Shown one piece after another: positions 38,673-53,300 of a stretch of DNA of 64,000 bases; position 1 is the stretch's first letter; every line of letters starts with the position of its first letter. Below the pieces are notes generated by a model. That model was not told where the DNA came from and did no database searches. It saw only the letters and a program-made list of their open reading frames with translations. The position numbers and the translations under genes are program-made. The stretch lies in contig NC_091018.1 of NCBI RefSeq assembly GCF_041296385.1, forward strand, positions 2,363,501-2,427,500. Direction: 5' to 3'. The DNA comes from Aphelocoma coerulescens (Eukaryota > Chordata > Aves > Passeriformes > Corvidae).

Positions 38673-41600
38673 GCCTTAGTCTTTCACAGCAATAACAGAA
38701 ATCAGTTTTCCTTAATTTCACTAATAATTTAATTTTTGGCATACTTGAGGCAGACTGAGCAGACTGCATTTGTAGTCAAATATTACACAAAATGCTCTGG
38801 AATGGTTAAAACCACAGCAATGGTGTTAAAGCACAAATGCTACATCATTCACACCTTGCTGCTTAAGAGGAGCAGTGTTTGTAGAAAGGCTTAATGCTTA
38901 GAGCTAGAGTAGTACCAAATATAAAATACAGCAGGCAACCAAACCACCTGATGAATTGGTACAGGGCTTACCTTCATGATGCTCATTTTTCTTTCCAGTC
39001 TGTGCACTTCCAGCCTTTACTGCAGAGACAGAGTGTTCCTGTGTTTTTCATCGAATTTGCTGTACAACCTGGGGGTTGTTTCATTTTCTACCCAACTGCG
39101 AAGTTTTCTTGTTAACTCGTGTATAGGTAAGCCTGACCTCATCTGCAGAGTCCTGCCAACAATCGTGTGCCTCTCCTGAATTGAGCTCAGCCCTTTCAAC
39201 TCTCACTGGACACCTCAGTAGCCTTGAAGTTGTTTCATCAATCCTTTCAAGCATTTTGGTAACACAGGCCTAGAAAGGCCTTCCTCTGCTGATCTGGTTC
39301 TTCGAATCTGTCAAGTTTATTTTGGAGTGAATGTATTCTTTGCTTTCTTCTGTGCTCCTCCTCTCCCACTCCCCCTACCCCACAAGAAGGCTGCTCCAGA
39401 ATCTCACCCCTTTGGGAGTTATAAACCAGTTTCTTGTTTGTAGCCTAAATTCTTCTTTGCTTTAATGCTGATGTGACAACACTATCAGAAGCTTTAACAG
39501 CTTTAATTTTTTTCTCCCCAGTGGTTGCTATCGCTAAAGTATTTGTAAATTACGGTTGTTCAGGCAATAAATTAACTTTATTGAGTATTTAAGCTTATGC
39601 TTAAAGTAATTCTGGAACCCAGAATGCCAACAAATTTTGCCTTGATTTCTCAGCACCAAATGAGGTGGAGTCCTGAAGCTCTGGTGAAAATAAGAGTGTG
39701 CTTGGAGACTCATGTGCAGGCACATTCCCTTGAGACAGGAGGAGATAAACTGCTTGCTAGAGATCCTGAAAAGGGCACCACCATTTCTTCTTCCCATCCC
39801 TGTTTCTCCCTCCCAGGACTATTTTCAGCCTTCAGAAAAAATCCAAGACTCCAGAGTCAAGGCAGAGGACTAAAGCATATATGAAAAATCTCAAGAAGCT
39901 GCCTCTGGAAAACTGTGACTCCTGTGATTAGAACACAGTGTGACCATCAGGGGTCTCAGTATTGATCCATAATTACAGTTTCTTATTATCCTTCAAAAAC
40001 AAAGCTCTCTCGCTGGACAAAAGTTGAGAGCCCAGTTTTGAGGGAGAACTCAAAACACATGAACAAAAGTCAGTATTTTTCTGTTGAATTGATGTAAACA
40101 AGCATTTCAAAACAATTTAATAACTTAATTCTTAATAACATGCTAGACCCTAAAATTCATAGATCTAGGAAAAATAAATTTTAGTTTGTGAATGTCTTCA
40201 TCCACTTGATGACAATGACCTATTATACATGATTCTGGTCTTAAAAGGCTTTCTGAAAAATATTTTAGACCCTGAAGTTCAGTGTAACCTTTAGCAGAAA
40301 GTGCCCTGCCCTAGCTGCCTTTGCATGCAGCGTTTTTTGAATTTTGGAAAAGGATCAGAATATTACGATGCACAGCACTAAGCTGAACAGGGTTGAAGGC
40401 TGAATGAGTGGCAAATGCCTCTGGAAATGTTTAAAGAGAGCCATCTCTTTCACAAGGAGACTCAAAAGAAAATAGCTTTGAAAAGAAAAAAGATAAACTT
40501 TAAAACATTAACTTTTTATTGAAAGAAAATGGACTATGTTTTATACAGAAAAAATCTCATTTAGTAAAAGGATCAAATGTTCAAAGAGGTGTATTTCTTC
40601 ATCAGCAAGGCAATCTCATAGATTCGTCTAAAACAAGGGAAATTTTGTAAGAAATAAAACATTAAAAAAATTTCAATCCTCTAAGTTCCAAATTAGCCAG
40701 ATTTTCCCTTTATTTTCAGTGAGACTTAGCAGATGTTTGACACTGTTAACACTAAAAGCAAAAGGATTACTTTTTCAGTTCAGGAATCCAGTCTTCCTCT
40801 GCAGATACAAAAAGGTTTAGAAGGGATATTTCTATAGAGCCTCAAAAATATTTAATTCTTAAATTTTCAGCTATATGTACAATAGTTTTCTGAACTGCTG
40901 CATTCTGTGAACAAGCCTATTTTTAAATTAAACCCAAGTGTGTTAGACACAGATCTGCCAGCTTTAGGTAGGGATCATTCAAATGATGATGGTCACAAGT
41001 AATTGTTCTGGTGCAGCAGGGAAGAAGCAGCAAGGCTGGGGTTGTACCTTTGTGGGTTTCCCCCATGAAGGACAGCAGAGAGATGAAAGCACACTGATGT
41101 ATTTGTATTAAAAATGCATTTACCAAACCATAGGAAAGGAGCAGGTAAAGAATATTTGAGTACTTTCCCAGCCTGATATTCATATTTCCAACTTAAATCT
41201 CCAGCATCTGATTAAACAGCACCACTGATTCCATTAAATATGTGTGAGGAATGAACACACATTTTTAACATTAGGTTCCAGAAGTAATTTTAATTAAAAA
41301 GAAGGCACATTTTGTATAGCACAGAAAATTTTATTTTTCTTTCTTTTGTTCTCACTTTTAATTGGACATGGTTTCTATGAAAGTGCAATTTTGGGAAAGG
41401 AAAATGTATCTTCCCATGAGTAAAGATAACCTATCTAAAAGCACAAGGCTTATTGTAACTTTGGAATGCTCTTCATGAGAAAGAACCCCTTTATAAGGAG
41501 TATTGTTTACGATATCATTAATAAATTATACTTACTGTTGCTTTTTCACAATAGCTGAAAATAGCACTGTAATATTATTTGTTTATCTCAAGTGTCACAT

Positions 41601-43400
41601 CACTCAAAGTTGGCATTTTCATATGCTACTTGTAAACCTGAATTTGTTTTATAATAACAAAAGAAGCATCCGAGAATGGGTTTTTTTCTTATTTGAAAAA
41701 TGTATATAGAATATATTTAAAACTGTGTGCAACAAACTTTACCCAGAACTTGAACATTGCAGCTTAAGTGGCTGGATTGCACAAAAATGGGAGTAGGTTT
41801 TTGTCAGTTAATGTTCCCCACTGGAATTTGCAGTTGAGTATTGAAGAGACCATAAAGAGTGAAGCAGGGAGGCACAAGAATGTTCAGTGAGGAAAACTAA
41901 AAGAGAAAAAACAAAATAGACACAGGAAGCAAATGTTGAAATACGTATTCCTTCCTTCTGTCTGCCTTTAATTGTATTAACAGCAAGGTTTTAACAGTAA
42001 TCTTTTCATTTTCCCCCATTACAAAATAATAGAGTTTATTCTGTACTCTGCTGTATTAGTTTTCTGTGACTTTAATACAGCTTTTGAAATCAGAAACCTC
42101 AATTCAATGTAGATATCACAGAGCACAGTCTGCATCCACCTTGAGTGAAATCCTGACCCAGTGAAATCAATGGCAAAATTCCCATTGACTTCAAAGAGGG
42201 TTGGATTTCACACCCAATCTCCTCTTCCTTTTTTCTTCAGCCTCTCTGCTTTTGCTAAATGGGATTGCTTTTCCCAGATGGACCCCTTAATGCTATGCAC
42301 AATGATCATTTCCACTTGCTTTTATAAAGTGGTGCAAGTCTTCTGAGGAAAATTCTGTCTTTTCTCCTTTCTTTCTTTTTAGTACAATACTGCTGTCCTG
42401 CACAGTATGGCCCAAGTGCCACCCCCTGATCTCTTGTCTTAACAGTGTTTTGTCTCTTTTTTTTTTACCCACAATTTCAGAAGGCATGGTTTTCAGAAGT
42501 TCACATGTCAAATATCATTTGGCTGTATATCACAGGAGCACAGGTTTTTCATGAGGACTCAGCTCTGCAATGGATATTTATATCCACCCATAGTGATTCA
42601 CACAAACAGCTAAACTGCAATGTGGTTTTCATTTCCACCTTACTCATAACCTCCATTCTGCTAGGTTTTAATCCCATCTTGTCATCTTCTTAACACTTCT
42701 TTAAGAAATTAACTAGAATACTTTATGTTTATATATTTGAAGCAGCTGACCCCTTGTGTTATTCTTGGCATTGTATTTAAAAGCTGAATTCCCCATTCTT
42801 GATTCAGTTTTTTTTCTATGAAGACCACCACCATATTTGCAAGTGTGGCTGCTCCTTAATCAACAGACAGAAGACTCTACTTACTGAATGTCTAATGTTT
42901 TATATGACTGTTATGCCTTGTCCCTAAATATTGTATATGTATTTAAGGATTAGATCTTTCCTTAAATATAACTGCTAAATAAGGTTAAGCCATTTATTAG
43001 AAATGCTGGACCAAGGCACAGACCTTCTCTTTGCTGTTGTTGCTGAGTAGTTATAGCTTTTATCTTCTGTAAATATGATAAAACCCTTTTATAACTTGTT
43101 TACATTATGAAATATACTTGTTTATCTATTATTTATAGATTATATATAAATTATAGAGAAAAGAAGCACAGACTAAGCCCTCAAATGTCTGAAAGTTTTC
43201 TATGTCATCTAACATAAGACATTTCCATAGGTTTGAATTGCTTATTTCTACTCATTCATCCAAATCTGGTAAGTCTAAAACTTTGCCTTTTGAACTGTAT
43301 TTTTTGTATCTGAAATGCACATACTAAGTAGCTAAAGAGAATATGTGGATAACTCAGTCATTTGAATGCATTTATGGAAGACTGACTTTGCCTATAACAG
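38668..43400. other. Unannotated non-coding stretch
   Basis: About 4.7 kb with no gene, RNA or transposon recognised. Open frames are at most about 95 codons. Composition is AT-rich, with no long simple repeats. Confidence 0.5.
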
Positions 43401-43589
43401 GAGAAGGAGCTGAAGCCTGTGATGGAAAACACGCTGACTGCTCTACGGACACGAAGCTCTGAATCAGCTGCTGACAATGGTCCCAAGCTCATCATCCTGA
43501 AATGCTGCCCTTCTGTTAAACTTCCTGGAGAAAAACCAATCTTTTATACCTCTAATAGCAGCAGCTTGTTTTCCTTTGGATCTGCGTGA
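43401..43589 (+). other. Exon-like open segment, 62 codons to a stop, unrecognised
   Basis: After an AG at 43399-43400 ('gactttgcctataacag', a weak acceptor), one frame is open for 62 codons to TGA at 43587-43589. Codon choice looks coding-like at the start (GAG AAG GAG CTG AAG). The first ATG is at 43422, so a stand-alone protein would be only 55 residues. Several CpGs lie inside, more than in the surroundings. The translation is rich in K, S and L and matches no family I know. It could be a terminal exon or chance. Confidence 0.12.
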
Positions 43590-46500
43590 CCCCAAGCTGT
43601 AGACACACACAGAACAATACCTAGAGGCTGGGTAAGGCTTTCTGACAGCATCAGCCTTGTTTTTCATTTTAAGAATTCTCTTCAGTTAAACAAAAAATGT
43701 GTATCCCCTGCTAAGTGAAGTGCTATGTATTCTTTCAACATGACTTTCAGCTATTTTTTTGTTTTTAGTTTATAAATCTACCCAGTTTATGGGATAGTAG
43801 CTGTATACCTCTCATAGTTTGGTCAATAATTATGATGCCACTGTAATAGTTTGCTAAGTAGTGAATGGAATACCTTAAAAGTCGAAAGTAGTTGAAAGAA
43901 TTCATCCATTTCTGCACTTCTTGAAACACCTGCTCCTGTACAATGGGAATTTTTTTGGTAGTAGGAAGAAGTTATGTGGGACTGCTCAGAATTACTCCAG
44001 AACTGTGGCAGGAAATAACAGTAGAAGAAGAGTCTAAAATATTCTATTTTAAATATATTATGATTGTCATTTAGAGCAAATTAAATTGAAATTAAGCTGT
44101 TGAATATTTACTGTATCTATCTTTGTATGTTTGGTTTGTTGAGGGGGTTTTTAGATAGTTTAAACTATTAGTACAAAACTAATTTTGTTGGAAATATAAG
44201 ATTTTTAAATACCCTCATAATAAATTCCATCAAAGGTTGCTTTCTAATATAATTATATATAGTTTACTCGTTCTGTATTCACTGCTGTCTCTCTTTAAAG
44301 TTAAATTACATGTTCTTAGCTGTAAGAAGCCACACTAGGAAAAATCGTAGGTAAGAAAAAAAAAGTGCAGATTTACAATCTCACAAGGAACACCTCTAAA
44401 GTGTATCTGGCACAATGATTAAAGGTAATGCTTTTGTAGTTCATAAAATTTCAGTATTAGACAATAAAAGAACCTAAAATTAGATACAAGAGTTTCTAGG
44501 AACTGAGACTAGCTAGATTTAACTAGAATGGAATTTATTTCTATTATGTGTGTAGGGAAATGTTAAAGAACTTGACCTTCCACTATGTAGCATGAAAGCA
44601 TTTACAACTCCATTAAATTGAGGAGATATGTTTCAACTACTCTGTGTCTTCCTCTGAGACATTTAATTTTGCCAGCATTTACTTTAGTTGGAAATAAAAG
44701 GAATTCTGTCAGTAAACTGGAAACACAAGTTAATGTGTCAGGATTAGGAAACATCATGTTTTCTGATCTTTGAATTTTTAATGGGTGAGACTCTGTGGCT
44801 CTGAAGCGTTGCACAAAAGAAGGATTGCAGTTAGAAACTACCATGAAAAAGGTGTCCTTATTCACAGGTATGTGCTTCCATTTTGAAAATTCATGGTTTT
44901 CTTTTTGAGGATTTATTATTACTAAATGGAAGTTGGGTCACTATTTTATTATGTTATCAGTATTCTGAGTATTTATTTTTTGCTTTTGAAATACATAAAC
45001 CCTGCCATTATGAACAATTTGCCCTCTGCATTTATTATGTTTTTTAAGCAATTAAAAAAAAAAAAAAAAAGAGGTTGCAATTTTCATTTATGGTGATTTA
45101 AGAATATTGGAGTAAATTAATGGAAAATACAAGTTCCATGGTATTTTTTTTTTTTCTTTTCCTGCAAACATAGTAAAGTACAGGGACAAATTAAGAATTA
45201 AACTGTATCATCAAATTCAGGTTAGTTTCAGATACTGGTGCACTGCTGTTAGGTGAAAAAATAGTTTTCCAAATTATCTAATGGACAGGATGATACAACT
45301 TAAAATCAAAGTGCTGTCAGTCACATTTGCTTATGACCTGGTAGGAAAATGGCAGCTGCCACAATATCTGACAGAAACTCTTTGATGTTTCGCAGGAAAC
45401 TCTTTTGTTATTAAAAGTTGTATTGATTTCTCAAATTCACATTAACGTTGCAATTTCAAGTCTGTCATGGTGTGAGAATTATGCATAAACCCAACAATGG
45501 CTGGAAGGATTAGCAGAGTCAAGTGGAGAGAAGGAGTCCTTTAATGTGTCCATGGACAAGCTCGATAGTCCTCAAGAACATTTCCCTCTTGCCCAGGTCT
45601 CTAATCCTCTTCCAGGGCTGACTCAAGTGAAATCCAAGGAGCTTCCAGTCCTCGTCTCTGCCCACAGGGAAGGCATTTTCTCTTTCATTGTTTCCACCAG
45701 AAAAGAAAGATGAAGAGGAAGTGAGGAATGAGGAAAATAAGGAGGCCAAATGATTTCAAAGGTCAAACAAAAAAAGAAAGTCAAGGATCCTCCTGTGAAG
45801 CTTTTTGAAGTTAATTAGAGGGTTGGTTTGACATCTGCCAACAGTTCCTCTGACATTTAGATGGGCCTTTGGCTTATGTCAAGTGAGTAAGCTCTGGTTT
45901 ATTTTATAGCTTTCCATATGTTTGTGTTCTTAACACATTTTGAACAGTGTCATTAATGACTTTCTTTGTTTTTCAGCAGTCATTCAAATAATTATTTTTT
46001 TACAAAAGGGTTAAAAAGTGACTTTTCACTTTTAAATACTTAAATGCAGCATCTACTTAACAGGCCAGGTTAGATAGCCTAAAAATCTTTGGGAAATGGT
46101 AATGTTTATCCATACTTGGAGTTCAAGTTTCTAATGAGCAGCCACATAAGTTACAAAGTAAACTTTAATTTAAAAATATTTACTTATTACTCTCTTCAAT
46201 TTACTATTTCACGAACTTGCCATTAAAGAAAATAAGGTTACTGTGTGGACAAACTGAGAGCTAGTGGGTCAGAATGGTGACACTGAAGGGCTGAGATCCA
46301 TGAGATAAAGACAGCATTTTCTGCATTTTAATTAATTCTTTAGGTTTGAATTTGGAACCTGCTAGGAAAGCTTTAAATTAAGATGATGGATAAATCCTTC
46401 TTATGCAGGTAAAAAGGAAGTCAGTGCTCTCAAGCAGAAAACACTGGAGTGAAGCAAGTCCTTCAACAGAGTAAAGCAGTCTGTTTTTCTGATTGCCTCT

Positions 46501-47322
46501 TATTTTCTGATTTTAACATCTCACATCCTCTCTTGGATTTCAGAAATCTTGGATTTCTGAAAAGATGTACATTTTCTTCTGTTCTTTTAGTCTGGTGTTT
46601 TTTCATCTTTACCTTCCAAGAGGTGATTTTTAAGTATCCCAGCAGTATTGCTTCACAAAAGGAAAAAAAAGAAAAAAGGTTATTCAGAGTGGACCTGGTG
46701 AAGATAACACCCTATTCTTACTTAAGCTGACCTTCAGGTATTTCTTAATGTGCTTAGACTTCTGCAATGCCATTTCAGTAAAACCACTGATGTTTATTCT
46801 TTTTAACTGAGTTTAATTGCCACATAAATTTTTCAGTTCACAGAGGAAACTGCTTCCATTTATCCCATTTCTATTACTCTCTGCAGCCAATTACAACCCA
46901 GACTCTGGGGCTCCAGTTAAGCAAGGACATTCTGCAGGGTCATCCCCACACATTGCAGGGTCTTGTGCCAGACACAACTCCTACAGAACCCCACAACAGT
47001 GATGTTAAACAAAAGCTAATCATCAAATGTGAACAGTGACTTGTCTACAGCCCACTGTGTGCTGAAGTAGTCATTTAACAAAAGGAAATTATGTAGATCT
47101 CCAGTGCATGTGGAAATAGAATTTTGCCAGCTTTATATGCTCAGATTCCCAAGATCTGAGGCCAATGCAAATATGTGAGTGAAAAATTAGGGAATTTTCT
47201 GAGTGGTTCCTGAAAAGCTCATAGAGTATACATTTTAGCTGATAAAATCCATGATTGAACAATACAGTTACAAATTAAGGGAAAGCAAAACAATTTGCAT
47301 TTGTGGTTTTTTCCTTTTCCTG

Positions 47323-47324
<2 letters not shown>
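43590..47324. other. Unannotated non-coding stretch
   Basis: No gene or transposon is recognised. It contains an A17 run at 45054-45070 and a 7-bp hairpin, CTCAGAT/ATCTGAG, at 47140-47160. Confidence 0.5.

Positions 47325-47378
<54 letters not shown>
47325..47378. repeat. Poly-T tract (T54), longest homopolymer in the window
   Basis: Fifty-four uninterrupted T on the plus strand. TTTATC at 47400-47405 would read GATAAA on the minus strand, a rare polyadenylation-signal variant, 22 bases from the tract. A minus-strand retrocopy tail is therefore conceivable, but no transcript is recognisable to its right. Confidence 0.9.
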
Positions 47379-47380
<2 letters not shown>

Positions 47381-50300
47381 CAAGGCAGTGCCAATGTTCT
47401 TTATCTATTCTATGCTCCACTCTGGCTTCTTCTCAGCAACATTTCCTAAGTGTAAGACAAAACAACATTTAAATCAAGCCTTCTAAGTGAATGATTCTGC
47501 ATATTCTTTTGAACTAAGCTTTATGCCTCTAATTTTGGAGATCAGTTATCCTGTAAAGAAGTATTTGTTCAAGCAATGTGCTGTTTCCCATTTACAGCAT
47601 GCAAACTACCACAAAAACATCAGTGGCTAAATCACAAACTTTCTCATGGGTCCCTTGTGATTAAACCATTAAAACTCCTTCCATCTGTAAAGTCTTTATG
47701 AGTGTAGTTGCTGACAACATCTGGATACAAGCGAAGAGATACTCTTCTTTTGTCCTCTTCAAAGATCTAACCAGAAAGGCTTTCTTTGGACAAAAATTAA
47801 ATTTGCAGCATAAAGTAATTCATTTTCAGCACTGTCCTGAAGGATAGATTTGTCACAGAGCAGACACATGTATTTCTATTAGTTAAAGTGATGTGTATCT
47901 GTTGTGGAAGCTACTGAAAGTCTCCAAGGTTGAAATTTTTCTTTGTGTATCCAGTTAAGAGAAGGAAGGATTTGGTTTCCTCTATTGCAAGTTTCCAGCC
48001 TTGAAGAAAGAGCAGAACTATTGCAAATGAGGATACAACTCACCTTCCTGTTAAAAGCTCAATCCTATGTAAATCTCATAAGCTAATTTTGAAATAGTTA
48101 TATTACTTGATAGTGCAATTACAAATAGCTTTCTAAAAATGGCTTGAAGGATATTGTAGTTTTTAATCATTTGAACACAGAAGGAAGTCTGCTGTAGTCA
48201 CCTGGGGCACCACGAGAAAAATCTCTGCTACAAAGTTTTCTCCTTCTTTTTGGTGTCAGATATCTAATTGTCTATCTAAATTGCAATAAGGACCTCAAAG
48301 CGTAGGTTACACTTATTTCCAGTTAATAACATTTGAAGATAAGAGAACATTTTCCCCTCAGTGCTCCACAAAAAACAAAACACAGACTGAAATTGTTCTT
48401 TTAAAATGAATGCAGTTAAATGAGATTCTGCAAAGGGTAAAGCAGAGTATTTATGATAATATATGCAAAAAGAAATCACTTGTCTATGATTCAGTTGGTA
48501 CATTCAGGAGCCAGTTTCCTCCAAACCATTCGTTGCACAGTTATTTTAGCCTTGTGTCCTAAGGAAAGGGTGCTGGTGTGATAGCATCCTCTGCCTGCTC
48601 TCCCTTGCTCCCTTCAGTAAATGTTGAATTTCTCGGCCAATTTCAACCCCATCTGACAAAGGGACAGAAGACTCAAAGATAATAAAGTTCCTACAAGTTT
48701 CATGACAAGTGGTGTCCAGGGGATGGGGTAGAGCTCAGATGAATGCTCTGCTGAGGAACACCCCCAGACAGGTTCTGGTTTATCCCCTCGGTGCCCCTTG
48801 CAGAGAAACTGGTGCACAGCCACTGCAGGAGGTGCTGCAAATAAAATCAGGGTCCCTCAGGTAGAGACAGAGCTGGACCCAAACAGAAGGGCCAGAAAAA
48901 ATGTGAATAATTGAAAGATGGACAATAACTGGCCTCCTGTGGGCATGGAAAGTAACTCAGGTTCTGTGAGGTCGGGGGGAAAATAGAATCTACAAAATGA
49001 GCTACATTAATTCTCCCAGTGACTTGAGATTTGTTAACAATTTGCAGAAAATTGGAGTTGGTGGGTGTAAGAAAATAAAAAACGCTATTTTCGGATGGCA
49101 GGACCTAGTAGCAGATTGGAAGTAATTTCACAGTAATGATAAAACTTCATATCTGACATGAAAAATAATAGGAGGCAAAAAGTCTTCAAACATTTGTTTG
49201 AATTTAATAGGATATTTCCCCAATTTGTATCCTTATTATTTTCATTTAAGAAAAAGAATTTAACATTCTGTAGCCTAAATATGAGATTAAAGTAGAATCC
49301 TCTTTCCTGTATGAATTGCCAAAAATGTCACCAAAATCTTTCTAGCTGGAAAAAATCTGAACATTTTTAATAGGAGTGCTATTTGTGACAAAATTAACTT
49401 GCAGTATGATTAATAAGTTACAAATGTAGAAATTTAAATTAAATGCATGGAAATGAATAAGTTAATAATCCAGGTATATATCTCACTTTTTACCAGAAGC
49501 AGTGGAATAAATGTTTCTCAGATCTCTGAGTATGGGACGGGTGATTATAAGTAAGGGAATGATAAGTGAAGAATTATTTTCATTCTAGAAAGTCTAATTT
49601 AAAAGCAATGGATTTTAAAAATTCCTCTCAGGTAAAAAAGTGTAAGGTATTACAGAATGTTATAATTTTGTTCTTTTATATGTGTCCTTTGGTACTCAAT
49701 TATAGACACCATATGCTTCTTGACTGTTTTTTCTCCCAGAAAGAGAAGTATAGTGATGATGTATATGCATATATATTCGTGAGGTAGGCACGTAAAACTA
49801 CACAAAGTTACAGAGTCCGTTGCAACAAACAAAACTTTCCTAAAAATATAAGTAGCTCCTGCAAAGTATTCACCCAAATGTGTTCATGGGAGATAATTCT
49901 TTTTTTTTTTTTAATGCAGTTTGAAGGTATATTAACAGAGTATCTAAGAAGCCCTACAAGCATTTGTTCCCTATGGTGTTTTTGGGGTTTTTTTTGTATT
50001 TTAGATATTTATTGGAATTCATAGTTCGGCCTCACCCAGGAAGAATGTGAATTAAGCTGCAGCTTACTTATCTGCAATAGGTTTTGCAGATTAATGCAGT
50101 CTTGCCTTGTGTTTCCTGTATTCCTTCCTTTCAACTTGTCAGTATTCAGAGCAGGAAGAGTAACAGAAAGTTGTGTTTGAAGTTAAAAACAAAGAAAAAC
50201 AAAACAAAATCAAAACAAAAAAAGCAAGCCTCTGGCAACTATAAAGAACTAACTGGGATCAAGATTAAAGATAGAAGTGGCAAAAAATGCATAAAACTAT

Positions 50301-53300
50301 TCTAAACCTCTAGGCATTGTGAGAGAAAGAACATGAAATGTTTATATAGATAAGGGAGCCCTAATGAAAGAACAGAAATTTGAGCACTACTGAATTTTAT
50401 CATGACATTGTCTGGAATAAGAAATGTGGATCAAAAACTCTGACAGCCTCTCAGAAGCCCGGGAGCCTCACAGAGCTGTCTCCTGTATTAATCAGCAAAC
50501 CATACCCTGCAAAAAGGCCAAAAGGAATGGTGTCATAGCAGCTGGGCCAGATCTGGGAAATTGGACAGAATTTTGGGAGTGTCTTTGTAGGGATTCAGCT
50601 TGGGAAAAGCAGACAAACTCAGGAAATATCCTTCAGTGGGTAAGAACACAGAAGTGTTCAACATTGCAGACTTGTTGGGCAGAAATACAATGTGTGTTCT
50701 TTAAACAGCCAAGGGAGGTAACAGTAAAGCAGTGACTGCTTGCTGTAAATCAATATCATTGATCCCAATAAAAGCCATATTAAGACAATGTAAACTTATG
50801 AAAAGCCATAAGCTTTTCTCTTCAACGCTTTCACAGTATCTTTGGAATAAGAATTTCTTCCCATTGTGGTGAAATCTGTCTTCCACTGACTCCCTGGCAG
50901 CTAAAAACAATGGATTTTTTGTGGCCCATGTACAGTTCTAGAACGTGGTGTTTAGTTTCAGGAATCTATAGGAAATTGCCTTAAGACATTATTAAAATGC
51001 ATGTGGCTGTTGTATAGGGCCAAGACCTACAGCTTAACAATTTTTATGAAAGCAGAGGTTGTTGAAAGTCTGTTAATGGAGGAGGCAACTCAGTAATTGA
51101 AGCTGTAGTAACAGAGTCATTTAACATCAGTGATATTTGTAGCTGAAGAAATAATTCCATTCTAGAGAAATAATGGGACACAGAAATGCGTGGGAGTCTG
51201 TGAACCCAACAGTAAGGACAAAAATTTGACTGGGTCATCAAATGGTTGAAAGAAAATATGAAAAATGAGTGGTTTCTTGTATTCAGAATATTAACAAAAA
51301 ATAAAAATTAATTTCTGACTAATTTTTTTTTTTTGATCTTGCATTATATTAAAAGTCTCACAGGCATGGATTTTCTACTCTGGTATGTTACAGTCCATTT
51401 GTTATAGAAAAACAGATCTACCACGTAGCATATTATTCTGGATTTTGGCAAGATATCTATAAAAATATTTTAAATGTTCAAGGGAAAACATTTAAATGCA
51501 TATTATACTTTCAAAATAAATATTAGAATGGCACATATCCTCCCAATGTTTAAATTATATGTTTCCTTCTCAGTTATTCCTCTAAGTATGTAACCTTTTT
51601 TAATGATCTCTAACTAAAAGGGCAGCAGTCCTCATAAGACTTGCTTTAGAATGCTACATTTGCTTTCTTTTGTCTGCATTTTGGACAGACTACTAAAGAA
51701 TTTTTTTTTCCTTAATAAGGCAAATTGAGCTCCTCTAGACTTTGAATTGAAAGAAAAAAATATGCTGAAGTGTAATCTTAGCTGTATCCACGGAAACCAG
51801 TTGCTCCACTGGAGAATATTCTGTATTTCACTCAATTCACTCGTGCAACAGAAAAGAAAACTGGTTTGGACTGACTCATTATCCTCAGGAAAGCATAAAG
51901 TCTAAGGTTACCATGAAGGTGTTTGTTGTTAAAAACCGTTCAGCCTAATAGTCCCTCGTGTTTTCTCTGGATTTCTCATCAGGGTCCTCTGGCCCATCTA
52001 GGCTGAACCTTTTTGCTCTGGGTCTAAACCAACTCCAATCCCAAGTAACTCATTTTGTTGTTGTTTTATGGGTGGGTGTTGTTAAAGGGTCTGGTTCTCC
52101 CAAAGAATTCACATTTCTGCAGAGCCTCAGTGTTTATTCCTCTTCTGTACATGGGCCAGCAAAGGAAGCAAAAACTGTTTTCCATAAATTGCTTCCCACT
52201 CTGAAACACCGAAATGGCTTTTTTAAAACTGCCTGGCATTATTGTCCTCCTTTTGCTGTCTGTGTAAGAAAGGACTTGCAGAGTATAATGAAGACTTTGT
52301 AAAAGTGTGAAATGTGTTGGTGTCAAGAGAATGGGAAAGAGGCTGCATCTGAGGATCCTGAAAGTTCCAGAAGGATTTGCCTGCTGGAGAGGAGAACAGT
52401 CTGTGCCCCAACATTGTGAGAGAAGTGCCTGAGCTGCTGGAGGGGCTGCGAAACAATTGCATAGATAAAACTGGCAGTCTCAGAATAGGCATAGAAAAAA
52501 TTCACTGTCAAATTCCTTCAGGAATTTTGGAATTCTCCAGCTTTGCCTCACTTTTCCTGACGTCTTTGTAAAATGAAAAGCAAGAAAAAAAACATTCTCC
52601 ATGCTACTGGGATGATTTTATTTGATGGTGCCTCTTCATGTCTTTGGGAAAGAGGTAGCACTGAAGAAAAGCATTTAAGATATTGGATAGTTTATAATAT
52701 TATAAAAATGCCAGCACAGCACAAGTAGGAGGACACTACAGGAGGATTACCCTGAGTACTGTGTTAGGAGCATCATCCCCTTCTGTAATCAAATGGAGGT
52801 TCTGGCATAAATGACAAGTGGGCTTCAGGGTTTTGTGTGGGACGAGGTAAAATCAAAACTTAGGAGCTGAGCGATCAAGGTTAAGTTTTGGGTGGTTGTT
52901 TTTTAAGTAACAGGAAAAATAGTCCAGTGTCATTCCTGTTGCTGAAGCACCATGTAATTTGTATGGCCTGATTCAGATTAATGGTGAGTAAAAATGGATG
53001 AAATTCAATGGGCAGTTTCATGCCTCCAAAATATGGTACTGCTGGCAACTTAATCCCCCATTAATGCATTGTTACAGCAGCAAACTGCATTTCTGTAATT
53101 TTCCTCCTCAGAATGTCATGGAAATGGAGACACCCATGTTTGCAAAGCCTTGCAGTGCTCTGGTACTCTGCCTTTCTGCCTTCCAGCAGCAGCCTCTGTG
53201 GGCAGATCTCAGAGGACCCCAGAACATTTTCAAGTGTGGCTCTTTTGGGTGTGAATTCAGAAAGAGCTGGCTGTACTGTGAAATGGGATTTCATAACTCC

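Noticed and set aside
48580..48880. GC-richer patch that could be part of an unnamed repeat.
   Set aside because: No family could be recognised by eye; a genome-wide copy count would be needed.
50424..50735. Open frame of 103 codons suspected to be an old retroviral fragment.
   Set aside because: No protease, reverse transcriptase, zinc-knuckle or envelope motif is visible, and no LTR-like ends were found.
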